From positions 1 through 64,000 of the forward strand of contig JBFWOQ010000003.1 of NCBI GenBank assembly GCA_050250395.1: DNA of 64,000 nt, in the 5' to 3' direction. Origin of the DNA: JAGPUQ01 sp050250395 (lineage in GTDB: Bacteria > Pseudomonadota > Gammaproteobacteria > Pseudomonadales > Porticoccaceae). The notes under the pieces were generated by a model, which was not told where the DNA came from, did no database searches, and was given only the letters and a program-made list of their open reading frames with translations. This document shows positions 8,228 through 17,400 of the stretch, one piece after another. The translations under genes and the position numbers were made by a program. Positions within the stretch are counted from its first letter, which is position 1. Each line of letters opens with the position of its first letter.

Positions 8228-10342
8228 ATGCGTCTTTCCTATCGGCTCGGTCTGCTGCTGAACCTGCTTATCGCCTGTTCTGCAAGCGCCCTCGAACCGC
8301 TCGTGCCGGATACCGCGGAACGCGCCAGCATCCGCGAAATCTTGCAGGAGCTGGATAAGCGTCACTACCGTCAACTCACGCTCGACGATACATTTTCTTC
8401 GGAACTCCTTGATCTTTATCTAAAGCACCTGGATGTCGGCAGAACCTACTTTCTCGCCAGCGACATTGCCGAATTCGATGCTTGGCGCACCCAGCTTGAC
8501 GACGAGTTGCGCGCGGGGAATCTCGATCTGGCGTTCCGTGTCTTCAATCGATTTCGGGAACGGCTTGTTGCACGCCTGGAAGCCAGCGTCGCCTTCTTGG
8601 AAGGCGACGCCAAATTCGACTTCGATATCGACGAATCCCTGCCCATCGATACCGAGGCCAGTGCCTGGTTCAAGGACATCGCGCAAGCAGATGACTACTG
8701 GCGCCGCCGTCTGAAGGACGGCATGCTCAGACTGATCATGTCGGGTAAGGAACCCGCAGCGGCGCGCGAGCTCCTGGTCAAGCGCTACAAGAGTCAGCTC
8801 CACCGTGCCGGCTTGCAGCAATCGCACGACGCGTTCGAGCTCTATGCCAATACGGTTGCAGGCATGTACGACCCACACACTTCCTATATGGATCCGCGCA
8901 GTCTGGAGAATTTCCAGATCAGCATGTCCCTGTCCCTGGAGGGCATTGGCGCCGTGCTGCAGGCCGAGAACGAGTACACAAAGATTGTTCGTATCGTGCC
9001 CGGCGGCCCTGCGGACAAACAGGGTCGTTTGCGCGCCGGAGACCGAATTACCGGAGTCGCACAAGGCGCCGATGGTGAAATGGTCGATGTGATCGGTTGG
9101 CGTCTGGACGACGTCGTTGACCTGATTCGCGGCAAGAAAGAATCTCAGGTTCGACTTGAAATTCTTCCCGCAACTTCAGGCCCTGCGGGTAGTTCCTATA
9201 CCGTAACCATCGTTCGGGAACAGGTAAAGCTAGAGGAACAGGCAGCGCGTGGCGATATCATCACCATCCCCCGGGGAAGCGACGAGCTGCGCCTTGGCAT
9301 TATCACCCTCCCCACCTTTTACATGGACTTCGAAGCCTATCGCAACCGGGACGAAAACTTCCGCAGCACCACCAGGGATGTCTATAACATCCTTCAGGGG
9401 TTTCGCAGCGAAAATATCGACGGGATCATTATGGATCTGCGCAACAACGGCGGTGGCTCACTCTATGAAGCCACGGCTCTCACCGATCTGTTCATAGACC
9501 CGGGCCCAGTGGTCCAGATCCGGCGCGCAAGCGGGAGAGTGTCATTGGATCAGATGGCCGAACACCCGGCGGCGTACCGGGGGCCGCTGGTGGTCCTGAT
9601 CAACCGTCTGAGCGCTTCGGCATCGGAAATCTTCGCGGGCGCCATTCAGGACTACGGGCGCGGACTCATTGTCGGTTCCCAGAGTTTTGGCAAAGGCACG
9701 GTGCAGGTGATGACGCCGCTCAAGCAGGGCCAGCTCAAACTGACCGAGTCCAAGTTTTACCGCGTGTCCGGCGACAGCACCCAGGAGCGCGGTGTGGTGC
9801 CCGATATTGTGTTTCCGTCGATTTACGACCTGAACGAGATCGGAGACGCGAGTCAGGACCGTGTCCTGCGCTGGGATCGCATCAAACCGGCCGAGCACGA
9901 CAAATACAAGAATGTCGATGGTCTGGTGGCGCCCCTGATGCAGAGTCACGAAGCCCGGGTTGCCAAGGACGCCGACTGGCGCTATCTGCTTGAGGAGCTG
10001 AAATTCGCCGAACAAAACCGTGCGATCACCCAGTTGCCGCTGAAACGTTCCGAGCGCGAACGGCTCGACCACGAGCGGGAGGTCGCTCTGTTCGATCTCG
10101 CCAATGCCCAGCGCAAGGCGAAGGGCGAGCCGCCCTATGCGGATCTCGGCGCCTGGCGCAAGGAACAAGAAGCCTTGGCGGGTGACACGGACGATGAAGG
10201 CAATGCCGCCCTCCCCGACAAGCCCAAGCTCGATCTGGCGCATGATCCGTTGTTGAAGGAGTCCAGCAATATCCTTGGCGATTACGTGGGCCTTTTGACG
10301 CGACACCGGGAAGTGCTCGCCGGAGGCGCGGCCGAATCTTGA
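8228..10342 (+). CDS. prc: Carboxy-terminal (tail-specific) periplasmic protease Prc, S41A family
   Basis: A 704-residue processing protease with a signal peptide ending near CSASALE. It has an N-terminal helical domain, a PDZ domain around residues 235-330 (GIGAVLQ and following), the S41 catalytic core and a C-terminal DUF3340-like region. The Ser/Lys dyad is Ser464 in SASASEIF and Lys489 in FGKGTVQ, with the 25-residue spacing of E. coli Tsp. It degrades or trims periplasmic substrates from their C-termini, in other bacteria including peptidoglycan hydrolases. The ATG at 8228 puts the signal peptide at the N-terminus; an ATG at 8216 is an alternative. xthA starts 3 bp after the stop. Confidence 0.9.
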   Translation: MRLSYRLGLLLNLLIACSASALEPLVPDTAERASIREILQELDKRHYRQLTLDDTFSSELLDLYLKHLDVGRTYFLASDIAEFDAWRTQLDDELRAGNLDLAFRVFNRFRERLVARLEASVAFLEGDAKFDFDIDESLPIDTEASAWFKDIAQADDYWRRRLKDGMLRLIMSGKEPAAARELLVKRYKSQLHRAGLQQSHDAFELYANTVAGMYDPHTSYMDPRSLENFQISMSLSLEGIGAVLQAENEYTKIVRIVPGGPADKQGRLRAGDRITGVAQGADGEMVDVIGWRLDDVVDLIRGKKESQVRLEILPATSGPAGSSYTVTIVREQVKLEEQAARGDIITIPRGSDELRLGIITLPTFYMDFEAYRNRDENFRSTTRDVYNILQGFRSENIDGIIMDLRNNGGGSLYEATALTDLFIDPGPVVQIRRASGRVSLDQMAEHPAAYRGPLVVLINRLSASASEIFAGAIQDYGRGLIVGSQSFGKGTVQVMTPLKQGQLKLTESKFYRVSGDSTQERGVVPDIVFPSIYDLNEIGDASQDRVLRWDRIKPAEHDKYKNVDGLVAPLMQSHEARVAKDADWRYLLEELKFAEQNRAITQLPLKRSERERLDHEREVALFDLANAQRKAKGEPPYADLGAWRKEQEALAGDTDDEGNAALPDKPKLDLAHDPLLKESSNILGDYVGLLTRHREVLAGGAAES

Positions 10343-10345
10343 TGC

Positions 10346-11158
10346 ATGAAAATTGTTTGCTTTAATATCAATGGAATACGTGCAAGACCTCATCAGCTGG
10401 AAGAGATAATAATCCGCCATGCGCCCGACGTCATCGGCCTTCAGGAAACCAAGGTAGCCGACGATCAATTCCCGCTGGCGGACATACACCGGCTCGGTTA
10501 CGAGGCCATCTACCATGGACAGAAGGGTCACTACGGCGTTGCGCTGCTCTTCCGCACCCCACCCCTCGCCAGCGCCTGCGGATTTCCCGAAGACGGTGAG
10601 GATTCGCAACGGCGACTCATCAAGGCAAGCTTCGCGGCGCCCGGTGGCGAAGTCCACATCTACAACGCCTATTTTCCTCAGGGCGAAAGCCGCGCCCATC
10701 CGCTGAAGTTTCCCGCCAAGGCGGATTTTTACCGTGCAATGCTGGCCACACTGCAACGTGAGCACCAGCCCACCGACCGCGTCGTGCTCATGGGCGACAT
10801 GAACGTCGCGCCCCGGGATATCGACATCGGCATTGGCGAGGATAACCGCAAGCGCTGGCTCCGTACCGGTAAATGCTGCTTTCTGCCGGAGGAGCGCGAA
10901 TGGTATGCGGCGCTGACGAGTTGGGGCCTCGAAGACACTTTCCGTAAGCATCACGGCGACCGCCAGGACGCCTACAGCTGGTTCGACTACCGCAGCCGGG
11001 GCTTCGAGCAGGAGCCGCCACGCGGTTTGCGGATCGACTTCATCCTCGCCAGCAAGAGTCTCTGCGCGCGGGTGGTAGACGGCGGCATCGATCTCGACAT
11101 CCGCGCCATGGAAAGACCCTCCGATCATTGCCCGATCTGGGCAGAATTCCGTCTCTGA
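10346..11158 (+). CDS. xthA: Exodeoxyribonuclease III
   Basis: A 270-residue enzyme of the EEP/AP-endonuclease family. Metal-ligand LQETKV is near residue 34, and MGDMNVAP (Asp/Asn), the RIDFI segment and the terminal catalytic SDHCPIW are all present, with a length typical of XthA. It repairs abasic sites and removes 3' blocks in base-excision repair. It starts three bases after prc, indicating co-transcription and probable translational coupling. This pairing is not one I recognise as widely conserved. Confidence 0.9.
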   Translation: MKIVCFNINGIRARPHQLEEIIIRHAPDVIGLQETKVADDQFPLADIHRLGYEAIYHGQKGHYGVALLFRTPPLASACGFPEDGEDSQRRLIKASFAAPGGEVHIYNAYFPQGESRAHPLKFPAKADFYRAMLATLQREHQPTDRVVLMGDMNVAPRDIDIGIGEDNRKRWLRTGKCCFLPEEREWYAALTSWGLEDTFRKHHGDRQDAYSWFDYRSRGFEQEPPRGLRIDFILASKSLCARVVDGGIDLDIRAMERPSDHCPIWAEFRL

Positions 11159-11196
11159 CGCGAATGGCGCCTACTTGAGCTTGATCCCATTTCTAG

Positions 11197-11284
11197 CGTC
11201 ATTCCCGCGCAGGCGGGAATCCAGTGACTGTAAGCGCTGAAGCACGGCAAAGAGTGCTGGACCCCCGCCTTCGCGGGGGTGACG
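11197..11284. repeat. Intergenic inverted-repeat element (CGTCATTCCCGC type)
   Basis: An 88-bp element opens with CGTCATTCCCGC...GCGGGAATCCAG and closes with CTGGACCCCCGCC...GGGGGTGACG. Each end is itself a hairpin and the outer ends are mutually inverted. This matches a widespread class of small intergenic palindromic repeats in proteobacteria with GTCATTCCCGC ends. It follows xthA and may act as a terminator or mRNA stabiliser. Confidence 0.7.
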
Positions 11285-11387
11285 ACGCAGCAGATAAGTG
11301 CCATTCGTCTCTGACACCGCCTTTTCAGGTCAACCTCCGGCCATGTAGTTCGTTGTTACAATCACCTGACCACCAATGGTGACCTCA

Positions 11388-11756
11388 ATGAACACTTCGC
11401 TGAAGCTGTTTGCTGCTGTTGTCGTACTGGCGTTGACCGCAACTCCCGCGCTGGCCGATAACGACCGCCACAATGGCAGAGGCTGGGATCACGGTCGGAC
11501 GCACTATCGCGGTGGCGACCATGGCGGGCACGGCTATCGTCACCACGACGGTTACCGACCCAGAGCCGAGCGGCACTACTATCATCGTTACCACGATAGT
11601 CATCCCGGCCATCACTATCGGTCCACCCACCATTACTACTATCGAGACCATCATGGTCATCACCGCCACCATGGTCACCATGGCCATCACGGCGACCATG
11701 ACTGGTTGGCGATTATCGGCGGTGCGATCCTCGTGAACGAAATACTCGACCACTGA
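11388..11756 (+). CDS. Secreted His/Gly-rich protein
   Basis: A 122-residue protein with a signal peptide (LKLFAAVVVLALTATPALA). A low-complexity mature part contains about 28 histidines, many in HH or GHH repeats with Tyr, Arg and Asp. It ends in a short hydrophobic glycine-containing helix (WLAIIGGAILVNEIL). The composition suggests binding of divalent metals in the periplasm, but no catalytic family is recognised. ATGs at 11376 and 11388 are both possible; the second places the signal peptide at the N-terminus. It is followed 36 bp later by an ECF sigma gene, so it may be part of that regulon. Confidence 0.65.
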   Translation: MNTSLKLFAAVVVLALTATPALADNDRHNGRGWDHGRTHYRGGDHGGHGYRHHDGYRPRAERHYYHRYHDSHPGHHYRSTHHYYYRDHHGHHRHHGHHGHHGDHDWLAIIGGAILVNEILDH

Positions 11757-11792
11757 CCAGGAAGACGTCGGGAACAAACCGGGTGTCGCGAC

Positions 11793-12398
11793 ATGTCGGA
11801 ACTTGTGACCACTGTGCCTGCCAACACTTCGGGTTCCGCCATGGCTGCTGAGGCGCCCGCCCTGCTCAGCATGGACAAATTCCTCGCCACGGTAGAACGG
11901 CGGGCCTATGCCATGGCCTATACCGCGCTGCGGGATCGGGATGAAGCCCTGGATGTCGTGCAGGACGCCATGTTGCGGCTGGTGCGGCACTATCGACACA
12001 AGGCGCCTGCCGACTGGTTGCCACTTTTTTATCGCATTCTCAATAACCGCATCAACGACAGTTTCCGGACCCGCACCGCTCATCGCCGGCTGTTTGGCTG
12101 GTTCGGCAGCGCGACAGCGGAGGACGATACCGCGCCGGATCCGCTGGACCGGATCGTGGATCCCGCTCGCGATACGCCGACGGATCGACACGAACAGGAA
12201 CGTCGTGTCAGCGCATTGCAGAAGGCCGTTGGCGCCCTCCCGCGTCGGCAGCGGGAAGCGTTCATGCTGCGTTGCTGGGAGGGCCTCTCCACCGAGGACA
12301 CCGCGCGCGCCATGGCGTGTACCCAGGGCAGCGTCAAAACCCACTATTTCCGGGCATTGCAAAGCCTCAGAGAACAGTTGGAGGAATTTCGACCATGA
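11793..12398 (+). CDS. ECF-type RNA polymerase sigma factor
   Basis: A 201-residue sigma-70 family protein. Region 2 is visible as AYTALRDRDEALDVVQDAM followed by LPLFYRILNNRI. Region 4 is ALPRRQREAFMLRCWEGLS, with the helix-turn-helix ending SVKTHYFRAL. The first 25-30 residues look non-conserved, so translation might begin later at the ATG before DKFLATVE. It overlaps the next gene by ATGA, and the sigma/DUF3619/DUF3106 order is one I recall from beta- and gammaproteobacteria. The stimulus is unknown; the DUF3619 protein is the likely anti-sigma-like partner. Confidence 0.85.
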   Translation: MSELVTTVPANTSGSAMAAEAPALLSMDKFLATVERRAYAMAYTALRDRDEALDVVQDAMLRLVRHYRHKAPADWLPLFYRILNNRINDSFRTRTAHRRLFGWFGSATAEDDTAPDPLDRIVDPARDTPTDRHEQERRVSALQKAVGALPRRQREAFMLRCWEGLSTEDTARAMACTQGSVKTHYFRALQSLREQLEEFRP

Positions 12399-12727
12399 AC
12401 GAACAGGAACGCCGCTGGCAGGACGCACTGCGGTCGCGCGAAGCCGACATGGATCCAATGATTGTTCACCGTCTCGCCACCATGCGGCGCGCCGTGCTTG
12501 CGACCCCCGCACGACGCCGGCTTGGCCGCACGAGCTGGTTGCCACCGGCCGTGGGCATGGCGATCGCTGCCGCGGTTGGCCTGTGGGCGTTGGGTCCGCA
12601 TATCCTGGTGACGCCCGACCCCATGGGCGGCAGCACGCAGTCCGACATGGAGGCGGCGGAGCTGTATGACCAGCTCGATTTCTACTCCTGGTTGGCCGAC
12701 ACCGGTCTGGACGGCGCCAGCGGATGA
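12395..12727 (+). CDS. DUF3619-type membrane protein, candidate anti-sigma factor
   Basis: A 110-residue protein with a cytosolic N-terminal helix (ERRWQDALRSREADMD), one transmembrane segment (LPPAVGMAIAAAVGLWALG) and a short periplasmic tail. This is the layout of a minimal membrane-bound anti-sigma factor. The start ATG overlaps the sigma stop codon (ATGA) and is preceded by GGAGG, so the two are translationally coupled. The family resembles DUF3619. Repression of the adjacent sigma factor is inferred from position and topology only. Confidence 0.65.
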   Translation: MNEQERRWQDALRSREADMDPMIVHRLATMRRAVLATPARRRLGRTSWLPPAVGMAIAAAVGLWALGPHILVTPDPMGGSTQSDMEAAELYDQLDFYSWLADTGLDGASG

Positions 12728-13272
12728 AACGACGCGCGCTCGATCGCTTCCTCGCGCTGGCGATTCGGTCCGGCGGGTCGCGAGTATGGCTGTTGACGCT
12801 GCTGTTCGCCGCGGCGGTTTGTTCCGCCGCTGACGCGGTTGCGGCAAGTTCCCCTGCGCCGGTTTTTCTCTTGCCGGATTTGACCATCGACAGCGGCGCC
12901 GCACATTACCCAGGTACCGATGCCACGGCGCACAATATTTTGAACCCCTTTGCTCCCGCTACCGCGGCCGTTCAACTCGCAGACCACGACCATGACGACG
13001 ACCGCGGAGGTGAGCGCGAAAAATCGCATCAGGGCCGCGGCGGCGAGCCATCCGACAAGCGCTGGGACAATGCCGAGCGGCGCCATCGCATCGAAGACCG
13101 TCGCCGTCGTTTCGAAGCCTTGCCCCAGCATCGGCAGCAACGAATCATGCGAACCCGCGAGCGCTTTCTGCACCTCCCACCCGAGGATCGCGAGCGGCTG
13201 CGTCAACGCTGGCAGCAGATGAGCCCGGAAGACCGGCGCCGCTGGCGTGAATCCGAGTCCCATCACGATTGA
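12724..13272 (+). CDS. DUF3106-domain secreted protein
   Basis: A 182-residue exported protein: signal segment near residues 22-42, then a disordered His/Asp-rich linker (DHDHDDDRGG), then a C-terminal charged helical DUF3106 region built from repeats such as QHRQQRIMRTRERF and LPPEDRERLRQRWQQMSPED. Its start overlaps the DUF3619 stop (ATGA). The function of DUF3106 proteins is unknown. The coupling to a sigma/anti-sigma pair and the His-rich linker suggest an envelope or metal stress context, as in CpxP/RcnB-like sensors, but that is conjecture. Confidence 0.75.
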   Translation: MKRRALDRFLALAIRSGGSRVWLLTLLFAAAVCSAADAVAASSPAPVFLLPDLTIDSGAAHYPGTDATAHNILNPFAPATAAVQLADHDHDDDRGGEREKSHQGRGGEPSDKRWDNAERRHRIEDRRRRFEALPQHRQQRIMRTRERFLHLPPEDRERLRQRWQQMSPEDRRRWRESESHHD

Positions 13273-13334
13273 ACATCCCGTGCATTCCCCGAACGCCACC
13301 GCCTCCGGACCCAATTGTCGTGCCGGCGGCGGCC

Positions 13335-14000
13335 ATGATTCTGCCACGCGCACTGATTCTTGCCGCCATCCTGCTCGCCGGCTGTGCCGGCCAGCCAGCA
13401 CCGCACCCGGAACCCGTGCCCACGGCCCCGGAACGTCTGATTCAACGGATTGAACGCGAGCATGGCCCTCAGGCGGCGGCCCGTGCAAGCCACTGGTTGG
13501 CCCTGATCGAGCAGGGAAGATCGGCGCCCGATGCCGAACGCCTGCAACTGGCCAACGGATTTTTCAATCGCGCCCGCTTCACCACCGACATTGAGGTCTG
13601 GCAGCGCGAAGACTACTGGGCGACCCCGATCGAATTCCTGATCGAGGATGCCGGCGACTGCGAGGAGTTCGCCATCGCCAAGTACTTCACACTCTCTGAG
13701 ATGGGCATTGCCGAAGACGCATTGCGCATCACCTATGTCAAGGCGCTCAGCCTCGACCAGCCGCACATGGTGCTCGCCTGGTACCAAACCCCGGCCGCCG
13801 ATCCCCTGGTCCTCGACAACCTCGACCCGCGCATCCTGCCCGTGAGCCAAAGGCCCGATCTGATTCCCGTCTACAGCTTCAACGGCACGGAGCTCTGGCT
13901 GGCGCGCAATCGCCGCGAGCAAGTCCGCTCGGGGGACGCGGTCACCCTCTCCCACTGGCGGCAGTTGCGGGACAGACTCGCCCGGCAGCTCGGGCCGTAA
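13335..14000 (+). CDS. LapG-like periplasmic transglutaminase-fold cysteine protease (BTLCP)
   Basis: A 221-residue bacterial transglutaminase-like cysteine proteinase. The catalytic triad is Cys109 (GDCEEFA), His144 (QPHMVLAW) and Asp161 (LVLDNLD), with spacings close to those of LapG. In the Lap system LapG cuts an outer-membrane-anchored adhesin at a di-alanine site unless it is held by the c-di-GMP receptor LapD. A candidate substrate, the RTX adhesin with PAAG at residues 117-120, is encoded convergently 412 bp away. The N-terminus (LILAAILLAGCAG) looks like a lipobox, so it may be membrane-tethered. A longer frame opens upstream; the ATG at 13335 places the lipobox properly. No LapD is in the window. 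Confidence 0.8.
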   Translation: MILPRALILAAILLAGCAGQPAPHPEPVPTAPERLIQRIEREHGPQAAARASHWLALIEQGRSAPDAERLQLANGFFNRARFTTDIEVWQREDYWATPIEFLIEDAGDCEEFAIAKYFTLSEMGIAEDALRITYVKALSLDQPHMVLAWYQTPAADPLVLDNLDPRILPVSQRPDLIPVYSFNGTELWLARNRREQVRSGDAVTLSHWRQLRDRLARQLGP

Positions 14001-14105
14001 CGGTACTCAGGAAATGGTGGGGTACGCTGCGCTTAGCCATCCTATGCAAGCCGTAGCGGTAGGCCGGACAAGCCGCGCGGCGGCCCATCCGGCAATCCCG
14101 GCCGC

Positions 14106-14273
14106 TAGGAGCCTGTCGGACTTAAGACTGCCCTACTGCGGAAAAGCCGAATTTGGTTATATTTCGGGCAAATTTTCGTTGAATAGTCCCCGCTATTCGC
14201 CGCAAATTTGCCCAAAATCTACCTCAAATCGGACTTTCCCTCGCTACGGACGCTCAAGTCCGACAGGCTCCTA
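14106..14273. repeat. 168-bp palindromic-ended repeat (MITE-like), copy 1
   Basis: Bounded by TAGGAGCCTGTCGGACTT and its inverted complement AAGTCCGACAGGCTCCTA, with a large internal inverted structure. A second copy of equal length in the opposite orientation is at 54498-54665. No coding capacity. It lies between two convergent genes (lapG-like and the adhesin), so it fills most of the 412-bp gap there. Confidence 0.85.
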
Positions 14274-14367
14274 GCCTCACCCCCGCTGGCGGGCACAAGG
14301 TAACGGACACGCCTCCGCCGACCAGGCACTGCACTCCGAAAACCGCGAGCCCCTCCGGACATCCACC

Positions 14368-14397
14368 CCCCAACCCCAGTTTCCGCCGGGGTTGGGT
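14368..14397 (-). terminator. Possible terminator hairpin downstream of the adhesin gene
   Basis: CCCAACCCC and GGGGTTGGG form a 9-bp stem about 15 bp beyond the adhesin stop on its coding strand. There is no T-run after it, so the assignment as terminator is weak. Confidence 0.35.
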
Positions 14398-14412
14398 ACA
14401 CCGGCACCGGCC

Positions 14413-17400
14413 TCAGGGATGATCGGTTACCAGACTGCCGCTGGAGACCAGGGTGTTGAGATCGGTGGTCACACCCTGCAGCACGATGGCTTGGTCCGGA
14501 GCGCCGAAATTGCCGCCGCCATCGGCATCGATTTGGAGTGTGTCGCCAGCAATCGACAGATAACCGCTCAAATCCGCCGATTCCTCGCCCTGGAGCAGCT
14601 CGGAGAGATCCAGCACGTCTCCACCAACCGTAAAACCGGTGATGGTGTCGGTCCCGGTTTCTCCCGCGTTCCAGACAAAGGTGTCATTGCCACTGCCACC
14701 GGAGAGCAGATCATCGCCCAAGCCGCCGGTTATCCGGTCATTGCCTTCCTGACCGAAGATGGTGTCATTCCCGGCACCGCCATCCAGAACGTCGTGCCCA
14801 CCGCTGCGCCCACTTTCCCCCGCAACCAGGGAGAGGTTGCTCTGAATGTAGCCGATGGTATCCGCGCGATCCCAGGTGGGATCCGTTCCCTGACCTGCCT
14901 CGAGCTGCTCGAACGCCAGCCATCCAGCGCCATCCGGCGTGGTCAATCCCTGCGCATTGGCCAGATCGTCCGTAAATGGCGCGTCACCGAACAGGATGTC
15001 GTTGCCGTCACCGCCGCTGATCTGGTCGCTGCCGGCGGTATCGACCACCGTACCGCCGCCTGTGATGGCGCCCCCGACCACGTCGGTGAGTTCTTCCGCA
15101 GTGTGGATGTTATCGGCCGAATGGTCGCCGGGATTAGCGGGTGGCTGGCCTTCCACCTGATCCAGCACATCCAGCGCAGTTTCACCGACGTTGATACCCA
15201 CCGCCTGGATGGCAAAACCAGCGCCCAGGATAGCGCCCACTTCCGAGACCGTATCACCGTCGCCCGTACCGGTAATATGCGCAATGGCATCCGGATCCAG
15301 GCTGTTACCCGGCCCCGCAACATCGCTGGTTCCATCGCCGACATAGTGATAGGTGGGCACGCCGTCGGAGATGAACAGCAGGTTATTCACGTCGGCACCG
15401 GCAATGGGGCCCGGGACACTCAGGGTCACCGATTCCAGATCGACGTAGCCGTCTTTCTGACCGGTCGGCACCGAAAACGCGATATGGTCGATGGTCGACC
15501 CGCCAGGTGCCGTGATGGCAAAGATATGGGCACCGGTACCGGAGAAGTTCACCGGGACGGTGGCGGAAGTCCCGTTGGAATAGGTGACGGTGTACGACAC
15601 GGCATGATCGCCGCTGCCAAAGCTGCGCAACGCAAAGGTTGCCGCAGTGATCGGCGGGCCATTGAAGCTATCGGTAGTGAAGTTGGTGCCGGATCCATCG
15701 AAATCCGTTCCCGGTCCGAAATCGAAGCGCAGGACTTCGCCCGGATCAAGATCCTCACCCGAGTCCTCAACGCCCCAGCCACCCGAGGTATCACCCCTAG
15801 CGTCGCGGAGGTCCGCCGTCGTTGACCCCCAGCCGGAAACCAGGGCATAGGCGGTACCGTCCGCGCCTTTCAGGAGCGCGGCATCGTCGTCGTTGCCAGT
15901 ACCCGTAGCTGAATTGTGATCGCCTTCGGTAAATTGCGTGATGGGCACCACCAGGTTGCCACTGATCCATTGCGCAGCAGTCCCCAGCCCCGCTTCGTAG
16001 TTGGTGCCGCCATCGGCACCCAGGGCATTGATATCGGCGATCGCCTGATTGAGGGCGGCCGTATTCACCACACCATTGACGATCAGGTCATAGGTCCCCA
16101 GGGGCGCGCTGTGCGTATTGAACTCGGTGAGATGAACGCGAATGTTCTCCGCACCGGTCGCGGTCAGATCCTCCAGTGCCGCGATGGTGGCGTTCTTCAG
16201 GGCCTGGATTCGCGTTATGTTTCCCCCATTGAAGGGGATGGTTTCATCATCCATGCTGCTCGAGGTATCCAGTACCATCAGGATGTTCGCGGTCTGGCCT
16301 TCGGTGAGCTGCGATCCGCCCGGATCGCCGACCAGAATATCGCCGACATTGCCGCCGACAATGGGGCCGTTTGCCGGACCATCCGGGTTGGGAACCACAT
16401 GCTCCGCCGTGGACCCGGGCACATCATCTTCGTTGGAACCGACAATGAAGCGCGGGGGGTCGTCGCCGTCCACGATGGTCGCGGTGCCGGTGTCGAACAC
16501 CGTGTCGCCACCACTGTTCAGCGTCCCGGTCAGGGTGAAGGTCTCGTCGGCCTCGTCGATACCGTCGGCCACGGTGTCGGTCTTGACCAGCACGAGGCTG
16601 TCGCCGCTGTCGATGCCAAAGGCGGTGCCTTCGGTGATCGTCGTCCAAGTCGTGCCGCCGTCCAGGCTGTATTGGAAGGTGCCGGCCTTGTAGTCGCTGC
16701 CCTCAGTGGCCGGGTTCGCTCCGCTGGGCGCCAGCGTCAGGCTCAGGGTGCTGCCCGCCGCCGCGCCGGTGACCTTCACGCCGAAGATGGCGTCGGTGCC
16801 TTCCGGCACGGTGATGTCGCCCAGACCCGTGTCCGGCCCGCCCACTGCGATGGTCGGCACGTCGCCGTCCACGATGGTCGCGGTGCCGGTGTCGAACACC
16901 GTGTCGCCACCACTGTTCAGCGTCCCGGTCAGGGTGAAGGTCTCATCGGCCTCGTCGATACCGTCGGCCACGGTGTCGGTCTTGACCAGCACGAGGCTGT
17001 CGCCGCTGTCGATGCCAAAGGCGGTGCCTTCGGTGATCGTCGTCCAAGTCGTGCCGCCGTCCAGGCTGTATTGGAAGGTGCCGGCCTTGTAGTCGCTGCC
17101 CTCAGTGGCCGGGTTCGCTCCGCTGGGCGCCAGCGTCAGGCTCAGGGTGCTGCCCGCCGCCGCGCCGGTGACCTTCACGCCGAAGATGGCGTCGGTGCCT
17201 TCCGGCACGGTGATGTCGCCCAGACCCGTGTCCGGCCCGCCCACTGCGATGGTCGGCGGCGGGGGCGGCGGGGGCGGCGGCGAAGGCGGCGCCTCGCCCT
17301 GAATCTGTATGGTCAGGGTCGCGGTATCGGTATCGCCGTCGGCGTCGGTCACCGTATAGGTGAAGATTTCGGTCTGGTTGCTGATCAGCCCGCCGTCAGC

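Noticed and set aside
9542..11128. A 528-codon open frame on the minus strand
   Set aside because: It is antisense to prc and xthA, both of which have clear family motifs. The antisense product matches nothing and crosses two genes.
14014..14274. 86-codon frame between the LapG-like and adhesin genes
   Set aside because: Two thirds of it is the 168-bp repeat element, whose reverse copy occurs elsewhere in non-coding sequence.
16444..17260. Repeat array considered as CRISPR
   Set aside because: The units are 399 bp, contiguous, in frame and coding for protein domains; there are no short repeats with unique spacers.
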